Source: Pedobacter sp. BMA
GTDB taxonomy: Bacteria > Bacteroidota > Bacteroidia > Sphingobacteriales > Sphingobacteriaceae
DNA: 64,000 bases
Direction of reading: 5' to 3'
NCBI RefSeq assembly: GCF_001027745.1
Contig: NZ_LECU01000005.1
Coordinates: forward strand, 124,001 to 188,000
The notes under the pieces were generated by a model. The model was not told the DNA's origin. It ran no database searches and saw only the letters and a program-made list of their open reading frames with translations. Position numbers and translations under genes: made by a program. This document shows positions 1 through 8,248 of this stretch, in pieces; position 1 is the stretch's first letter; the number at the start of each line of letters is the position of its first letter.

Positions 1-148
1 ATGGATAAATATTAGCGTCGGCTGACAATTCTGAATTATTCCTTATGGATTTACTACAAAACCGGAATCTAACCGAATAAAATGTCAAAACGCTATAAAT
101 CCTTAATAATGTTTTCTATAATTGTACTAACCATTCAAACTAATTAAA

Positions 149-2158
149 ATGCAGAAAACCGCTCTCAAAGTTCTGATTCTACTGCTATGCGCCGGAATCA
201 GTTACAGTAGCTTTGCGCAAACCGCAGCGCCAGTAAAACGCGAATTTAAATTCGGAAAATTATTACCTTCCGAATTCGATACCAAATCCACGGGAATAGA
301 TTCCGCAGCATCAGCCATCAAGTTGTTCGACGTTGGCGATTGTTATTTTGAATTGAGCTCTTCATCCGGCCAGTTTGTTTATGTATTTGAGCGCCATGTA
401 CGCTACAAAATCCTGAATAAAAACGGCTACGACCTCGCTAATTTTAACATTAACCTTTACAAAAGCAGCAGCTCAGCTAAAGAAGACTTAAGCTACATGG
501 ATGCCGCAACCTACAACATGGTCGACGGAAAAATGGTGACAAGTAAGCTGAATAAAGACGCAAAATTCACAGAAGCCTTCGATAAAAACCACGTGATCAA
601 AAAGTTTACGCTTCCAAATGTAAAAGAAGGCTCGGTTATAGAATTTAAATACCGCATCAAATCCGATTTTATTTTTACACTCAGAGGATGGAAATTTCAG
701 TCTGATGTACCTACCCTGTATACCGAATACAATGTACGGATACCTGAATATTTTAGTTATAAGCATAACTTCAGTGGTTACTATATGGTCGATCACCCGG
801 TGCACCAAACTATTAATGCTAGTTATGCAGCCGGAGTATCATCCAATTCCACACTTGATAAATACAGCCTGAGCAATGTACCAGCGCTGAAAGACGAGCC
901 TTATGTAACTACGATGGATGATTATATTCCCAAAGTCGAGTTCGAACTGAATGCCACAAATTTCCCTGGCCAGATGTATAAAGACTACACAGGTTCATGG
1001 TCAAAAATCATCACCGAGCTTGGTACCGACGAAAACTTTGGTGGCTATATTGACAAAAACTCCTATGCCAAATCGGTTCTCCCAGGTATACTTAAAGGTG
1101 AAAAAGATACCGTCGCCATGGTGAAACTAATTACCAATTATGTCAAATCAAACCTCAAATGGAATAAGGATTATTCAAAATACTCCACTGTAACCAACCC
1201 AAAATTAATATTCGAAAAGAAAACAGGAAACTCTGCCGACATTAACCTGGCACTTTTTAACCTTTTAAAAGAAGCAAAAATAGAAGCATATCCCGTACTG
1301 GTTAGTACCAGGGAAAATGGCGCACACCCAGGTTACCCGATCATCACTGCATTTGATAATGTAATTGCCGTAGCACAAATAAACAACAAACTTTGCTTTC
1401 TCGATGCAACAGATACCGACCTTCCGGTAGGCATGATCGATTATGAGAACCTTAATCATAAAGGATTTTACATAGATCTGGAGAAAAAGGGCGGTAATTG
1501 GCTGTCAACTGAGCCGGAAGCATCAAGCGAGAAGACATTTGCATATAGCTTCACACTTGATAAAGAAAACAAATTATCGGGCAAGATCAATCAGTATTCT
1601 AAGGGCTATTCGGCGCTTAGCCTCCGTAACCGATACCGCAAAACCAACAATCAGGAGGAATTTGTAAAGAATTTTAAAAAGGATAAAACAGGTTTGGAAA
1701 TTACCAAATATGAAATCTTAAACCTTGATAATCTGGACGAACTGCTCACCGAATCAATGGATGTGGTAATTGAAGACAATGTTGAGGAAGCAGGCAACCT
1801 GGTTTATTTCAGTCCTTTGCTTTTCGAAAGGACCAAAGAAAACCTATTCAAGCATGAGGAACGAAAATTCCCGGTAGATTTTGCCTACCCTTTTAAAGAA
1901 AATTACAGAATCACATTGAACTTTCCTGAAGAGTACGAAGTAGAGAAACTGCCAAAAGGTGGCATTTACAAGCTGGCCGATAATAAGGGAACTTTTACAA
2001 TTACCTATATCGCAGAAGGGAAAAGCCTAATGGTAAAAAGTGTCATCAACATGAACAAATCCCTATATAGCTCAGAAGATTATTTCGACCTGAAAGAACT
2101 GTTCAAGGCTATTGTAGAAAAACAAGCAGAGCAAATCGTATTCAAAAAGAAAGTATAA
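149..2158 (+). CDS. DUF3857/transglutaminase-like secreted protein, catalytic residues lost
   Basis: A 669-residue exported protein with a signal peptide ending near residue 24 (SSFAQ). The N-terminal half fits DUF3857 and the middle fits a transglutaminase-like fold. The expected Cys-His-Asp triad is mostly missing: where active relatives read GDC this protein reads GNS (residues 360-362), and the His position carries Asn404 (FDNVIAV), while Asp419 (LDAT) remains. It is therefore probably a non-enzymatic, binding or structural version. The stop codon overlaps the next start by one base (TAATG), so it is translationally coupled to a paralogue that keeps Cys and His. The role of DUF3857 proteins is not well known; a periplasmic or cell-surface location is inferred. 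The 148 bases before it hold no recognisable gene. Confidence 0.85.
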   Translation: MQKTALKVLILLLCAGISYSSFAQTAAPVKREFKFGKLLPSEFDTKSTGIDSAASAIKLFDVGDCYFELSSSSGQFVYVFERHVRYKILNKNGYDLANFNINLYKSSSSAKEDLSYMDAATYNMVDGKMVTSKLNKDAKFTEAFDKNHVIKKFTLPNVKEGSVIEFKYRIKSDFIFTLRGWKFQSDVPTLYTEYNVRIPEYFSYKHNFSGYYMVDHPVHQTINASYAAGVSSNSTLDKYSLSNVPALKDEPYVTTMDDYIPKVEFELNATNFPGQMYKDYTGSWSKIITELGTDENFGGYIDKNSYAKSVLPGILKGEKDTVAMVKLITNYVKSNLKWNKDYSKYSTVTNPKLIFEKKTGNSADINLALFNLLKEAKIEAYPVLVSTRENGAHPGYPIITAFDNVIAVAQINNKLCFLDATDTDLPVGMIDYENLNHKGFYIDLEKKGGNWLSTEPEASSEKTFAYSFTLDKENKLSGKINQYSKGYSALSLRNRYRKTNNQEEFVKNFKKDKTGLEITKYEILNLDNLDELLTESMDVVIEDNVEEAGNLVYFSPLLFERTKENLFKHEERKFPVDFAYPFKENYRITLNFPEEYEVEKLPKGGIYKLADNKGTFTITYIAEGKSLMVKSVINMNKSLYSSEDYFDLKELFKAIVEKQAEQIVFKKKV

Positions 2159-4050
2159 TGAAAAAGATCATCAGCACTTTACTCGGCATTGCCTGCTTTA
2201 ACGCAGTGTTGGCACAGGATTACGATGCAGCTAAAATCCCAGAAGAACTTAAGAAAGATGCCATTGCGGTAATCAGGAACGAGGAACAGTTTTTCGACAT
2301 TAAAAGCTTGTCGTCAGGTCAGTATGATTATAAAGTTGCCATTACCATATTAACCAAAGCTGGAGATCAGTGGGCCGAAATGGATGAAGTATATGATAAG
2401 TTCTCAGAAATTTCGAATGTAAGAGCAACACTTTATGATGGCAATGGTAAGAAAGTTAAGGATTATAAATCTTCAGATATCAAAGATCAGAGCCTGCTTT
2501 CTGATTTTTCAATTTTTGAAGACAACCGAATCAAGAAACTCAAATTTGTTAGTTTGACTTACCCATACACCATTGAGTATAGCTATACGCAAAATTTTAA
2601 AGGGCTGCTCTATTTTCCGTCATGGCGTGACTTAAAAGGCTTTAACGTCTCCGTAGAAAGATCGGCTTACACCCTGCAAAAGAACAAAGGTTATGCGCTT
2701 CGTTACCTTACCGGATCGAATACCAAAACCGACTCAGCAACGGTGGGCGATAAGGTGCTGTATAAATGGAAAAGCGTGAATGTTCCGGCAATAACCAGCG
2801 AACCTTTAAGTACCGGTATTGATAACATTTGCCAATGGGTAAAAGCCTCGCCCGATCAGTTTGAATACGATGGATCGAGTGGTAACTTTAACAACTGGAA
2901 AAGCTTTGGCGCCTGGATTTACGGGCTGAATACAGGCGGTAATAAACTTCCTGAAGCTACCCGCGGAATGGTTCAAAACCTCATCAAAGATGCTAAAACA
3001 CAACAGGAAAAAGTTAGGATTTTGTACAATCACCTGCAACAGAATACCCGCTATGTGAGTGTACAGCTGGGTATTGGGGGTTTCAGGCCGATTGTAGCTG
3101 AAAAAGTAGCTCAGGTGAATTACGGTGATTGTAAAGCACTTTCCAACTACATGAAAGCCATGCTGAATGAAGCAGGTATCGCGTCTAACCTGATCATGAT
3201 CGGCAACGATATGCCAAGTTTAAACAAAAACTACTCCAGCATGGGGCAAGCCAACCACATGATTTTATGCATTCCTTCAGCTAAAGATACCACTTTCCTG
3301 GAGTGCACCAGCCAGTATAACCCAATGGGATTTATTGGCTACAGCAACGCAGACAGAAACGTGCTGATGATTACTGATGATGGCGGAAAAATTGTTCATA
3401 CACCAATCTACACAGAAAAGGACAATTATCAGATCAGAAAGACCAAAATCAACCTTCAGGAAGACGGCTCTGCCATGCTCGAACTCAAATCAACTTATGG
3501 CAATGCCCAGTTTGAAGATAATTTCAGCTATACATTGATGGAGCCTGTAGAACTGAGGAAAAGACTTATTGAAAACAGTCCTGTTCCGGTGGCTGAGCTC
3601 GTTAGCTTCAGATATCTTCAACCTGATAAAAACCTGCCCGTACTTAATGAAGAAATGAGCATGAAAACCAATTCGCTAATTACCAGAGGTGGAGACAAAA
3701 TGTTTCTGGTATTGAATCAGATCAATAGGAAAGAAAGTATACCGTTGAAAGTAGAAAACAGGAAAACGCCTTTTGCTGTACCTTTCAGCTACAATGATGA
3801 AGATGAAATTACCTATACCCTGCCTGCAGGTTATAAAGTAGAATTTATGCCTAAAGATATTGTAATCACCTCAGAATTCGGAACATATACGGCTAAATTC
3901 CTGACAAAAGATAATACGATCGTTTACACCCGCACACAAACCATGAGCGATAAGAAATACCCGGCTGAGAAGTACAATGAATATGTAGACTTCAATAAAA
4001 AAATATACCAGGCCGATAAACAAAAAGCAGTATTAGCTAAAGCACTATAA
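2158..4050 (+). CDS. DUF3857/transglutaminase-like secreted protein, active-type
   Basis: A 630-residue protein with a signal peptide ending near residue 19 (NAVLAQ), an N-terminal DUF3857-type region and a transglutaminase-like core. Catalytic residues are visible: Cys325 in YGDCK, His367 in ANHMIL, and Glu382 in FLECTS where relatives usually have Asp. It overlaps the end of the preceding catalytically degenerate paralogue by one base and is followed six bases later by ppnP, so the three probably form one operon. The two paralogues may work as an active/inactive pair. Substrate and reaction (peptide cleavage or cross-linking) cannot be told from the sequence. Confidence 0.85.
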   Translation: MKKIISTLLGIACFNAVLAQDYDAAKIPEELKKDAIAVIRNEEQFFDIKSLSSGQYDYKVAITILTKAGDQWAEMDEVYDKFSEISNVRATLYDGNGKKVKDYKSSDIKDQSLLSDFSIFEDNRIKKLKFVSLTYPYTIEYSYTQNFKGLLYFPSWRDLKGFNVSVERSAYTLQKNKGYALRYLTGSNTKTDSATVGDKVLYKWKSVNVPAITSEPLSTGIDNICQWVKASPDQFEYDGSSGNFNNWKSFGAWIYGLNTGGNKLPEATRGMVQNLIKDAKTQQEKVRILYNHLQQNTRYVSVQLGIGGFRPIVAEKVAQVNYGDCKALSNYMKAMLNEAGIASNLIMIGNDMPSLNKNYSSMGQANHMILCIPSAKDTTFLECTSQYNPMGFIGYSNADRNVLMITDDGGKIVHTPIYTEKDNYQIRKTKINLQEDGSAMLELKSTYGNAQFEDNFSYTLMEPVELRKRLIENSPVPVAELVSFRYLQPDKNLPVLNEEMSMKTNSLITRGGDKMFLVLNQINRKESIPLKVENRKTPFAVPFSYNDEDEITYTLPAGYKVEFMPKDIVITSEFGTYTAKFLTKDNTIVYTRTQTMSDKKYPAEKYNEYVDFNKKIYQADKQKAVLAKAL

Positions 4051-4055
4051 AGAAT

Positions 4056-4343
4056 ATGAGCAATATTAAAGAAAATCAATATTTCGACGGTAACGTGAAA
4101 TCATTGGGATATGAATCTGCGGAAGGCAGATCTACAGTAGGCGTGATTAACCCGGGCGAATATGAATTTGGAACTGCACAAAAGGAAATGATGCACGTCA
4201 TTGAAGGTGAGTTGACAGCACTTCTTCCGGAAAGCAACGATTGGAAAACTTTCAATGCAGGAACTCGTTTCGAAGTTCCTGCAAATTCATCCTTCAAAGT
4301 AAAAGCAACTACGCCAACGGCATATTTATGCCAGTATAGATAA
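4056..4343 (+). CDS. ppnP: Pyrimidine/purine nucleoside phosphorylase PpnP
   Basis: A 95-residue protein, close in length and sequence to E. coli YaiE/PpnP (94 residues, formerly DUF1255). Shared landmarks are the EYFDG-like N-terminus (QYFDGNVKS), VGVINPGEYEFGTA, the MxVIEGEL turn, and the end TAYLCQYR. The family is a single small cupin that splits a broad range of nucleosides with phosphate in the cytoplasm. It lies six bases after the DUF3857 gene and is followed directly by a strong hairpin terminator, so it closes the operon. A functional link to its exported neighbours is not obvious. Confidence 0.93.
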   Translation: MSNIKENQYFDGNVKSLGYESAEGRSTVGVINPGEYEFGTAQKEMMHVIEGELTALLPESNDWKTFNAGTRFEVPANSSFKVKATTPTAYLCQYR

Positions 4344-4353
4344 CTACTGTTTT

Positions 4354-4390
4354 TCAGCTAGTTTGCCTGATCTCCCGGCAAACTAGCTGA
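4354..4390. terminator. Bidirectional terminator between ppnP and the M16 pair
   Basis: A perfect 14-bp inverted repeat, TCAGCTAGTTTGCC (4354-4367) and its complement (4377-4390), with a 9-base loop. It sits between two converging operons. The T run is short on both sides (TTTT just before the left arm serves the minus strand). Confidence 0.8.
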
Positions 4391-4399
4391 TAAGCAAAT

Positions 4400-5671
4400 C
4401 TATTTCTTTCCGATTACAACTTCGACAAAATCTTCAGTTGTAAGGTATTTATTGGCCAGTGCTTTGATTTCTTCGGCAGTAATGTTTTTTACAATTTGAA
4501 TGTACCTGCTGTAATAATCGTAATCTAAGCCTGCAAAGTAGATATTTTTAAACTTATCTGCATGTGAAAACACATTTTCAAGACTCCCCAGCATTGAACC
4601 AAGCATATAATTTTTCACCAGATTAAGCTCTTCCTCCCCTACTAGTTCATTTTTCAGCAGGTCTATTTCCTTATAGATTTCAGTCAAAGCAGCTGCGCAA
4701 ACATCTGCACCAACTTCAGTTGCGATAAACAGATAGCCGGCATCGCTCAAAGATGAAATCCCGGATCCGATACCATAGGTGTAACCCTTATCTTCACGAA
4801 TGTTGTTCATCAGCCTGGATCCGAAATAGCCACCCAGAACCGTGTTCACAATCTGTAATCCCGGAAAATCTTCATGCTTGCGGTTAATGGCAATTTTTCC
4901 CATTCTAATGGCCGATTGTAATGCTTCCGGTCGTTCTCTGTAAACAAACTGTTTTTCAGAACTGGTAAAGCTAAAACTGTTTTTAACCGCAGTGCTCGGT
5001 GCCCAGTTGCTTCCAAACTCAGCATTTAAAAGTTTAAAACTTTCCGGTTCAAACTTTCCTGATACGATAATCGTACAGTTATTTGGCGCATAAGCTTCCT
5101 TGAAATAGTCAACCAGATCATCCCGTTTCAAAGCATCATAATCCCTGGCCTGAATGTCTACACCATAAGCGGTATCGCCAAACAAGGCATGTGCAAACTC
5201 TTTTCGCGACAAAACATCATTCTTTTTTAAATTCACCTGAAGCTTTTGTTTCTGGTTCTGAATATAAATGTCCAGTTCATGCTGGGGAAACTGACTTTCA
5301 GAAATAACTTGTTTAACAATTGGCAATACAGATGCCAGGTGTTTATTCAGGGTATATAGGGTTACGCTGGATTGATCCTGAAAATATTCAGTCTGGAAAA
5401 AAGCGCCATAAAAATCGATTTTCTCTGCGATCTCCTTAGAGGTTAATTTTTTAGTGCCGTTGTTAAGCATGGCGCTAACCGCAATAGCCTGCAGTGGCTT
5501 ATCAATACTCCAGTTTACATTGTTAAAAATGAATTCAATCCTGACTAAATCCTGCTCTCCGGAATATACTGTAAAAACAGGGACGCCATTATCCAGCTGT
5601 TGTTTCTCAGGATGAATGAAATTTATAGTTGAAACCTGTTTAAAGTCAGGCGCTTGTTGTCGGTTAAGCAT
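4400..5671 (-). CDS. M16 family peptidase-like protein, non-catalytic partner
   Basis: A 423-residue protein of the insulinase/M16 fold with two M16 halves. The zinc motif HxxEH is absent where expected (the region reads AVSAMLNNGTKKLTS). The C-terminal half keeps the substrate-binding R..Y stretch (NIREDKGYTYGIGSG) typical of the inactive subunit in two-gene M16 systems. It overlaps the upstream gene, which has HLFEH, by eight bases, so the two are co-translated and very likely form a heterodimer. There is no signal peptide, so a cytoplasmic location is likely. Substrate unknown; proposed roles in the family are peptide or peptide-cofactor processing. Confidence 0.88.
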   Translation of the reverse strand: MLNRQQAPDFKQVSTINFIHPEKQQLDNGVPVFTVYSGEQDLVRIEFIFNNVNWSIDKPLQAIAVSAMLNNGTKKLTSKEIAEKIDFYGAFFQTEYFQDQSSVTLYTLNKHLASVLPIVKQVISESQFPQHELDIYIQNQKQKLQVNLKKNDVLSRKEFAHALFGDTAYGVDIQARDYDALKRDDLVDYFKEAYAPNNCTIIVSGKFEPESFKLLNAEFGSNWAPSTAVKNSFSFTSSEKQFVYRERPEALQSAIRMGKIAINRKHEDFPGLQIVNTVLGGYFGSRLMNNIREDKGYTYGIGSGISSLSDAGYLFIATEVGADVCAAALTEIYKEIDLLKNELVGEEELNLVKNYMLGSMLGSLENVFSHADKFKNIYFAGLDYDYYSRYIQIVKNITAEEIKALANKYLTTEDFVEVVIGKK

Positions 5672-6908
5672 GCTCTTCTGTTAAATAGTACAAGGTTGAT
5701 GATGAATTTTGATCAAAAGTATCCTTAGAAATTCTTTTGATGTCTTCTGCGGTAACTTGCAGAAAAGCCTCTGTTTCCTGGTTTAACAAGCTGGCATCAC
5801 CAAGCAGTTCGTAATAGGCAAGGTTCATAGCTTTATCCAGCAAACCCATTTCAGAAAACACCAGAACTGATTCTACCTTATTTTTAACTTTAGTAAGTTC
5901 ATTATCCGATACCAATTCTGATTTTAGTTTATCAAGTTCGGCCCAGATTGCCTTTTCTGCCGCCTCAACAGCTACACCTTCTACCAGTTTGCCTTCCACA
6001 ATAAACAGTCCGGCATCCAGGCTGCTCGAAATATACGCATTGATATCACTGAACAGTTGTTGCTCTTTTAATAAACTCGTGTACAAACGTGACGATTGTC
6101 CGCGTGATAAAATATCCGACAGGAGGTCGAAAGCGTAGTAATCCTTGCTTAAACGCTCTGGCATTTTAAAAGCAATGTAAATGGCATTCAGCGGAACATT
6201 TGCCCTTACCGTTTCTGTTCTGGCTTCAGTCTGCACATCTTCCTGAATCAGGTTGCGCACATACTGGTTGCCTGCCGGGATAGGCTCAAACCACTTCTCC
6301 GCAAGCTTTTTAACATCCTCCGTTTTCACATTTCCCCCTACAACCAGAATAGCATTCTGTGGGGTGTAATGCTTTTTAAAGAATGCCTTTACATCTTCCA
6401 TTGTTGCATTTTCAATATGCGATAGCTCCTTCCCGATAGTAGCCCAGCGATAAGCATGTTTTTTATAGGCCAATGGTCTCAATTTCAACCAAACATCTCC
6501 ATAAGGCTGGTTGAGGTAACGCTGTTTAAATTCTTCGGAAACTACATTCCGTTGCGTTTCTAAACTTTTCTCCGAGAAGGCCAGACTTAACATCCTGTCG
6601 CTCTCCAGCCAGAATGCCGTTTCAATGTTCTCCGCAGGAAGGGTGATGTAATAATTGGTGATATCATTGCTGGTAAAAGCATTGTTCTCACCACCTACTC
6701 TTTGCAAAGGTTCGTCGTAATTTGGAATATTCACCGAACCACCAAACATCAGGTGCTCAAATAAATGTGCAAATCCGGTTTTTTCCGGATCCTCATCCCT
6801 CGCACCAACATCATATAAAATATTTAAAACTGCCATGGGCGTAGTGGCATCTTCATGCACTAAAACCTTTAATCCATTGGTGAGTGTAAAACGATTAAAA
6901 TCTACCAT
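5664..6908 (-). CDS. M16 family zinc metallopeptidase, catalytic subunit
   Basis: A 414-residue M16 peptidase carrying the inverted zinc motif HLFEH within GFAHLFEHLMFGG, with the distal Glu likely in the following EEFKQRY segment. The N-terminus starts directly with the peptidase fold (FTLTNGLKVLVHED), so the protein is probably cytoplasmic. It is the first gene of a two-gene operon; its 3' end overlaps the start of the non-catalytic M16 gene by eight bases. The start at 6908 is the first ATG, just after an AT-rich stretch. The upstream 130 bases are shared with the divergent mqnC. Confidence 0.92.
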   Translation of the reverse strand: MVDFNRFTLTNGLKVLVHEDATTPMAVLNILYDVGARDEDPEKTGFAHLFEHLMFGGSVNIPNYDEPLQRVGGENNAFTSNDITNYYITLPAENIETAFWLESDRMLSLAFSEKSLETQRNVVSEEFKQRYLNQPYGDVWLKLRPLAYKKHAYRWATIGKELSHIENATMEDVKAFFKKHYTPQNAILVVGGNVKTEDVKKLAEKWFEPIPAGNQYVRNLIQEDVQTEARTETVRANVPLNAIYIAFKMPERLSKDYYAFDLLSDILSRGQSSRLYTSLLKEQQLFSDINAYISSSLDAGLFIVEGKLVEGVAVEAAEKAIWAELDKLKSELVSDNELTKVKNKVESVLVFSEMGLLDKAMNLAYYELLGDASLLNQETEAFLQVTAEDIKRISKDTFDQNSSSTLYYLTEEHA

Positions 6909-7026
6909 ATTATTTTTTAGAACCGTAAAGATATTATTTTAAGGCAAAACGAAACAGCTAAATGTGGCTAACCGTTTTTTTTACAAACCGCCAACCATAC
7001 ACCTTCCGCCTTCAAGCCCTTTTAAC

Positions 7027-7034
7027 TATCTTTG
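7027..7034 (+). promoter_or_regulatory. Probable -7 promoter element of mqnC
   Basis: TATCTTTG matches the Bacteroidota -7 consensus TAnnTTTG exactly. It lies five bases before the ATG at 7039, so a transcript from it would be nearly leaderless. No clear TTG is seen about 19 bases upstream, so this is a moderate call. Confidence 0.45.
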
Positions 7035-7038
7035 TACC

Positions 7039-8163
7039 ATGAATACAGCCGATTTACTACAGCGGGCACTACATTTTGAATTCCTGAGCCTTGAAGAAGG
7101 TGTACATTTATACCACCATGCCGACACAGCCTCTCTGATGTTCGTAGCTAACGAACTTAGAAAAATACAGGTTCCAGGCGGTAAAGTAACCTGGCAAATC
7201 GACCGGAATGTAAACACGACCAATGTTTGCATTGCAAACTGTAAATTCTGTAATTTTTTTCGCCGCCCGGGTCACGATGAAAGTTATATTACCGACATCG
7301 AAACCTATAAAGTGAAAATTGAAGAGACTTTTCGCTTGGGCGGTGATCAGTTATTATTGCAGGGCGGCCATCACCCCGATTTGGGCCTGGCATTTTATGC
7401 CGACTTGTTTAAAAAACTGAAAGAACTTTATCCCGATTTAAAACTTCATGCTTTAGGCCCTCCGGAAATTGCACACGTGGCTAAACTGGAAGGCATCAGT
7501 CATACCGAAGTGCTAAAAGTTTTAAAAGAAGCTGGCATGGATTCTTTACCAGGCGCCGGTGCCGAAATATTAAACGACCGTGTAAGGAGGTTAATTTCTA
7601 AAGGAAAATGTGGTGGTCAGGAATGGCTCGATGTAATGCGGGCTTGTCATCAGTTAGACATCACTACATCTGCTACCATGATGTTCGGCCATGTCGAAAC
7701 CATTGAAGAACGCTTCGAACATTTAGTTTGGATCCGTCAGGTGCAAAGTGAAAAGCCTGCTGATGCTAATGGCTTCCTTGCCTTTATTCCATGGCCTTTC
7801 CAGGACGATGGCACATTATTGAAGAGATTACGTGGCATCAGCAATACGGTTACAGCCGATGAATATATCCGTATGATTGCGCTGAGCAGAATCATGCTTC
7901 CAAACATTAAAAACATACAGGCAAGCTGGCTAACTGTTGGTAAAACGACCGCGCAACTATGCTTACATGCCGGTGCCAACGATTTCGGTTCCATTATGAT
8001 TGAAGAAAACGTGGTATCTGCAGCCGGAGCCCCACACCGCTTCACAGCAAACGGTATCCAGCAGTCCATAAAGGCCGCCGGCTTCCAACCACAGTTACGC
8101 GGACAGAAATACAATTACCGCGATTTACCGGAACATCTGGAAGAACAGGTTATTACTTACTAA
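7039..8163 (+). CDS. mqnC: Cyclic dehypoxanthinyl futalosine synthase MqnC
   Basis: A 374-residue radical SAM enzyme of the futalosine (alternative menaquinone) pathway. It cyclises dehypoxanthine futalosine to the cyclic form. The radical SAM cluster motif C64-x3-C68-x2-C71 is seen in TNVCIANCKFCNF, followed by family landmarks LLQGGHHPDLGL, DSLPGAGAEIL, MMFGHVET, QASWLTVG and GANDFGSIMIEENVV. I place the start at the ATG at 7039: an in-frame GTG exists at 6964, but the extra 25 residues do not look like the family and the promoter-like TATCTTTG would lie inside them. The other menaquinone genes are not in the window. A strong terminator follows. Confidence 0.95.
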   Translation: MNTADLLQRALHFEFLSLEEGVHLYHHADTASLMFVANELRKIQVPGGKVTWQIDRNVNTTNVCIANCKFCNFFRRPGHDESYITDIETYKVKIEETFRLGGDQLLLQGGHHPDLGLAFYADLFKKLKELYPDLKLHALGPPEIAHVAKLEGISHTEVLKVLKEAGMDSLPGAGAEILNDRVRRLISKGKCGGQEWLDVMRACHQLDITTSATMMFGHVETIEERFEHLVWIRQVQSEKPADANGFLAFIPWPFQDDGTLLKRLRGISNTVTADEYIRMIALSRIMLPNIKNIQASWLTVGKTTAQLCLHAGANDFGSIMIEENVVSAAGAPHRFTANGIQQSIKAAGFQPQLRGQKYNYRDLPEHLEEQVITY

Positions 8164-8179
8164 GATATCTACATACAAC

Positions 8180-8211
8180 AAGGCCCCTGAATTTAGCAAT
8201 TCAGGGGCCTT
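8180..8211. terminator. Terminator after mqnC
   Basis: A perfect 14-bp inverted repeat, AAGGCCCCTGAATT (8180-8193) and its complement (8198-8211), with the tetraloop TAGC. It separates mqnC from the converging GltB-like gene and probably serves both strands. Confidence 0.85.
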
Positions 8212-8248
8212 ATGATTTTCTAACAGCTCAACTCTAGTGTCTGAAATC

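Noticed and set aside
149..2158. First DUF3857 gene as a pseudogene
   Set aside because: The frame is intact, the signal peptide is present and it is translationally coupled to its neighbour; only the catalytic residues are changed.
6964..7038. 25-residue N-terminal extension of MqnC from a GTG start
   Set aside because: The extra residues do not resemble the family, and the family-like N-terminus begins at the ATG at 7039 right after a -7-like box.
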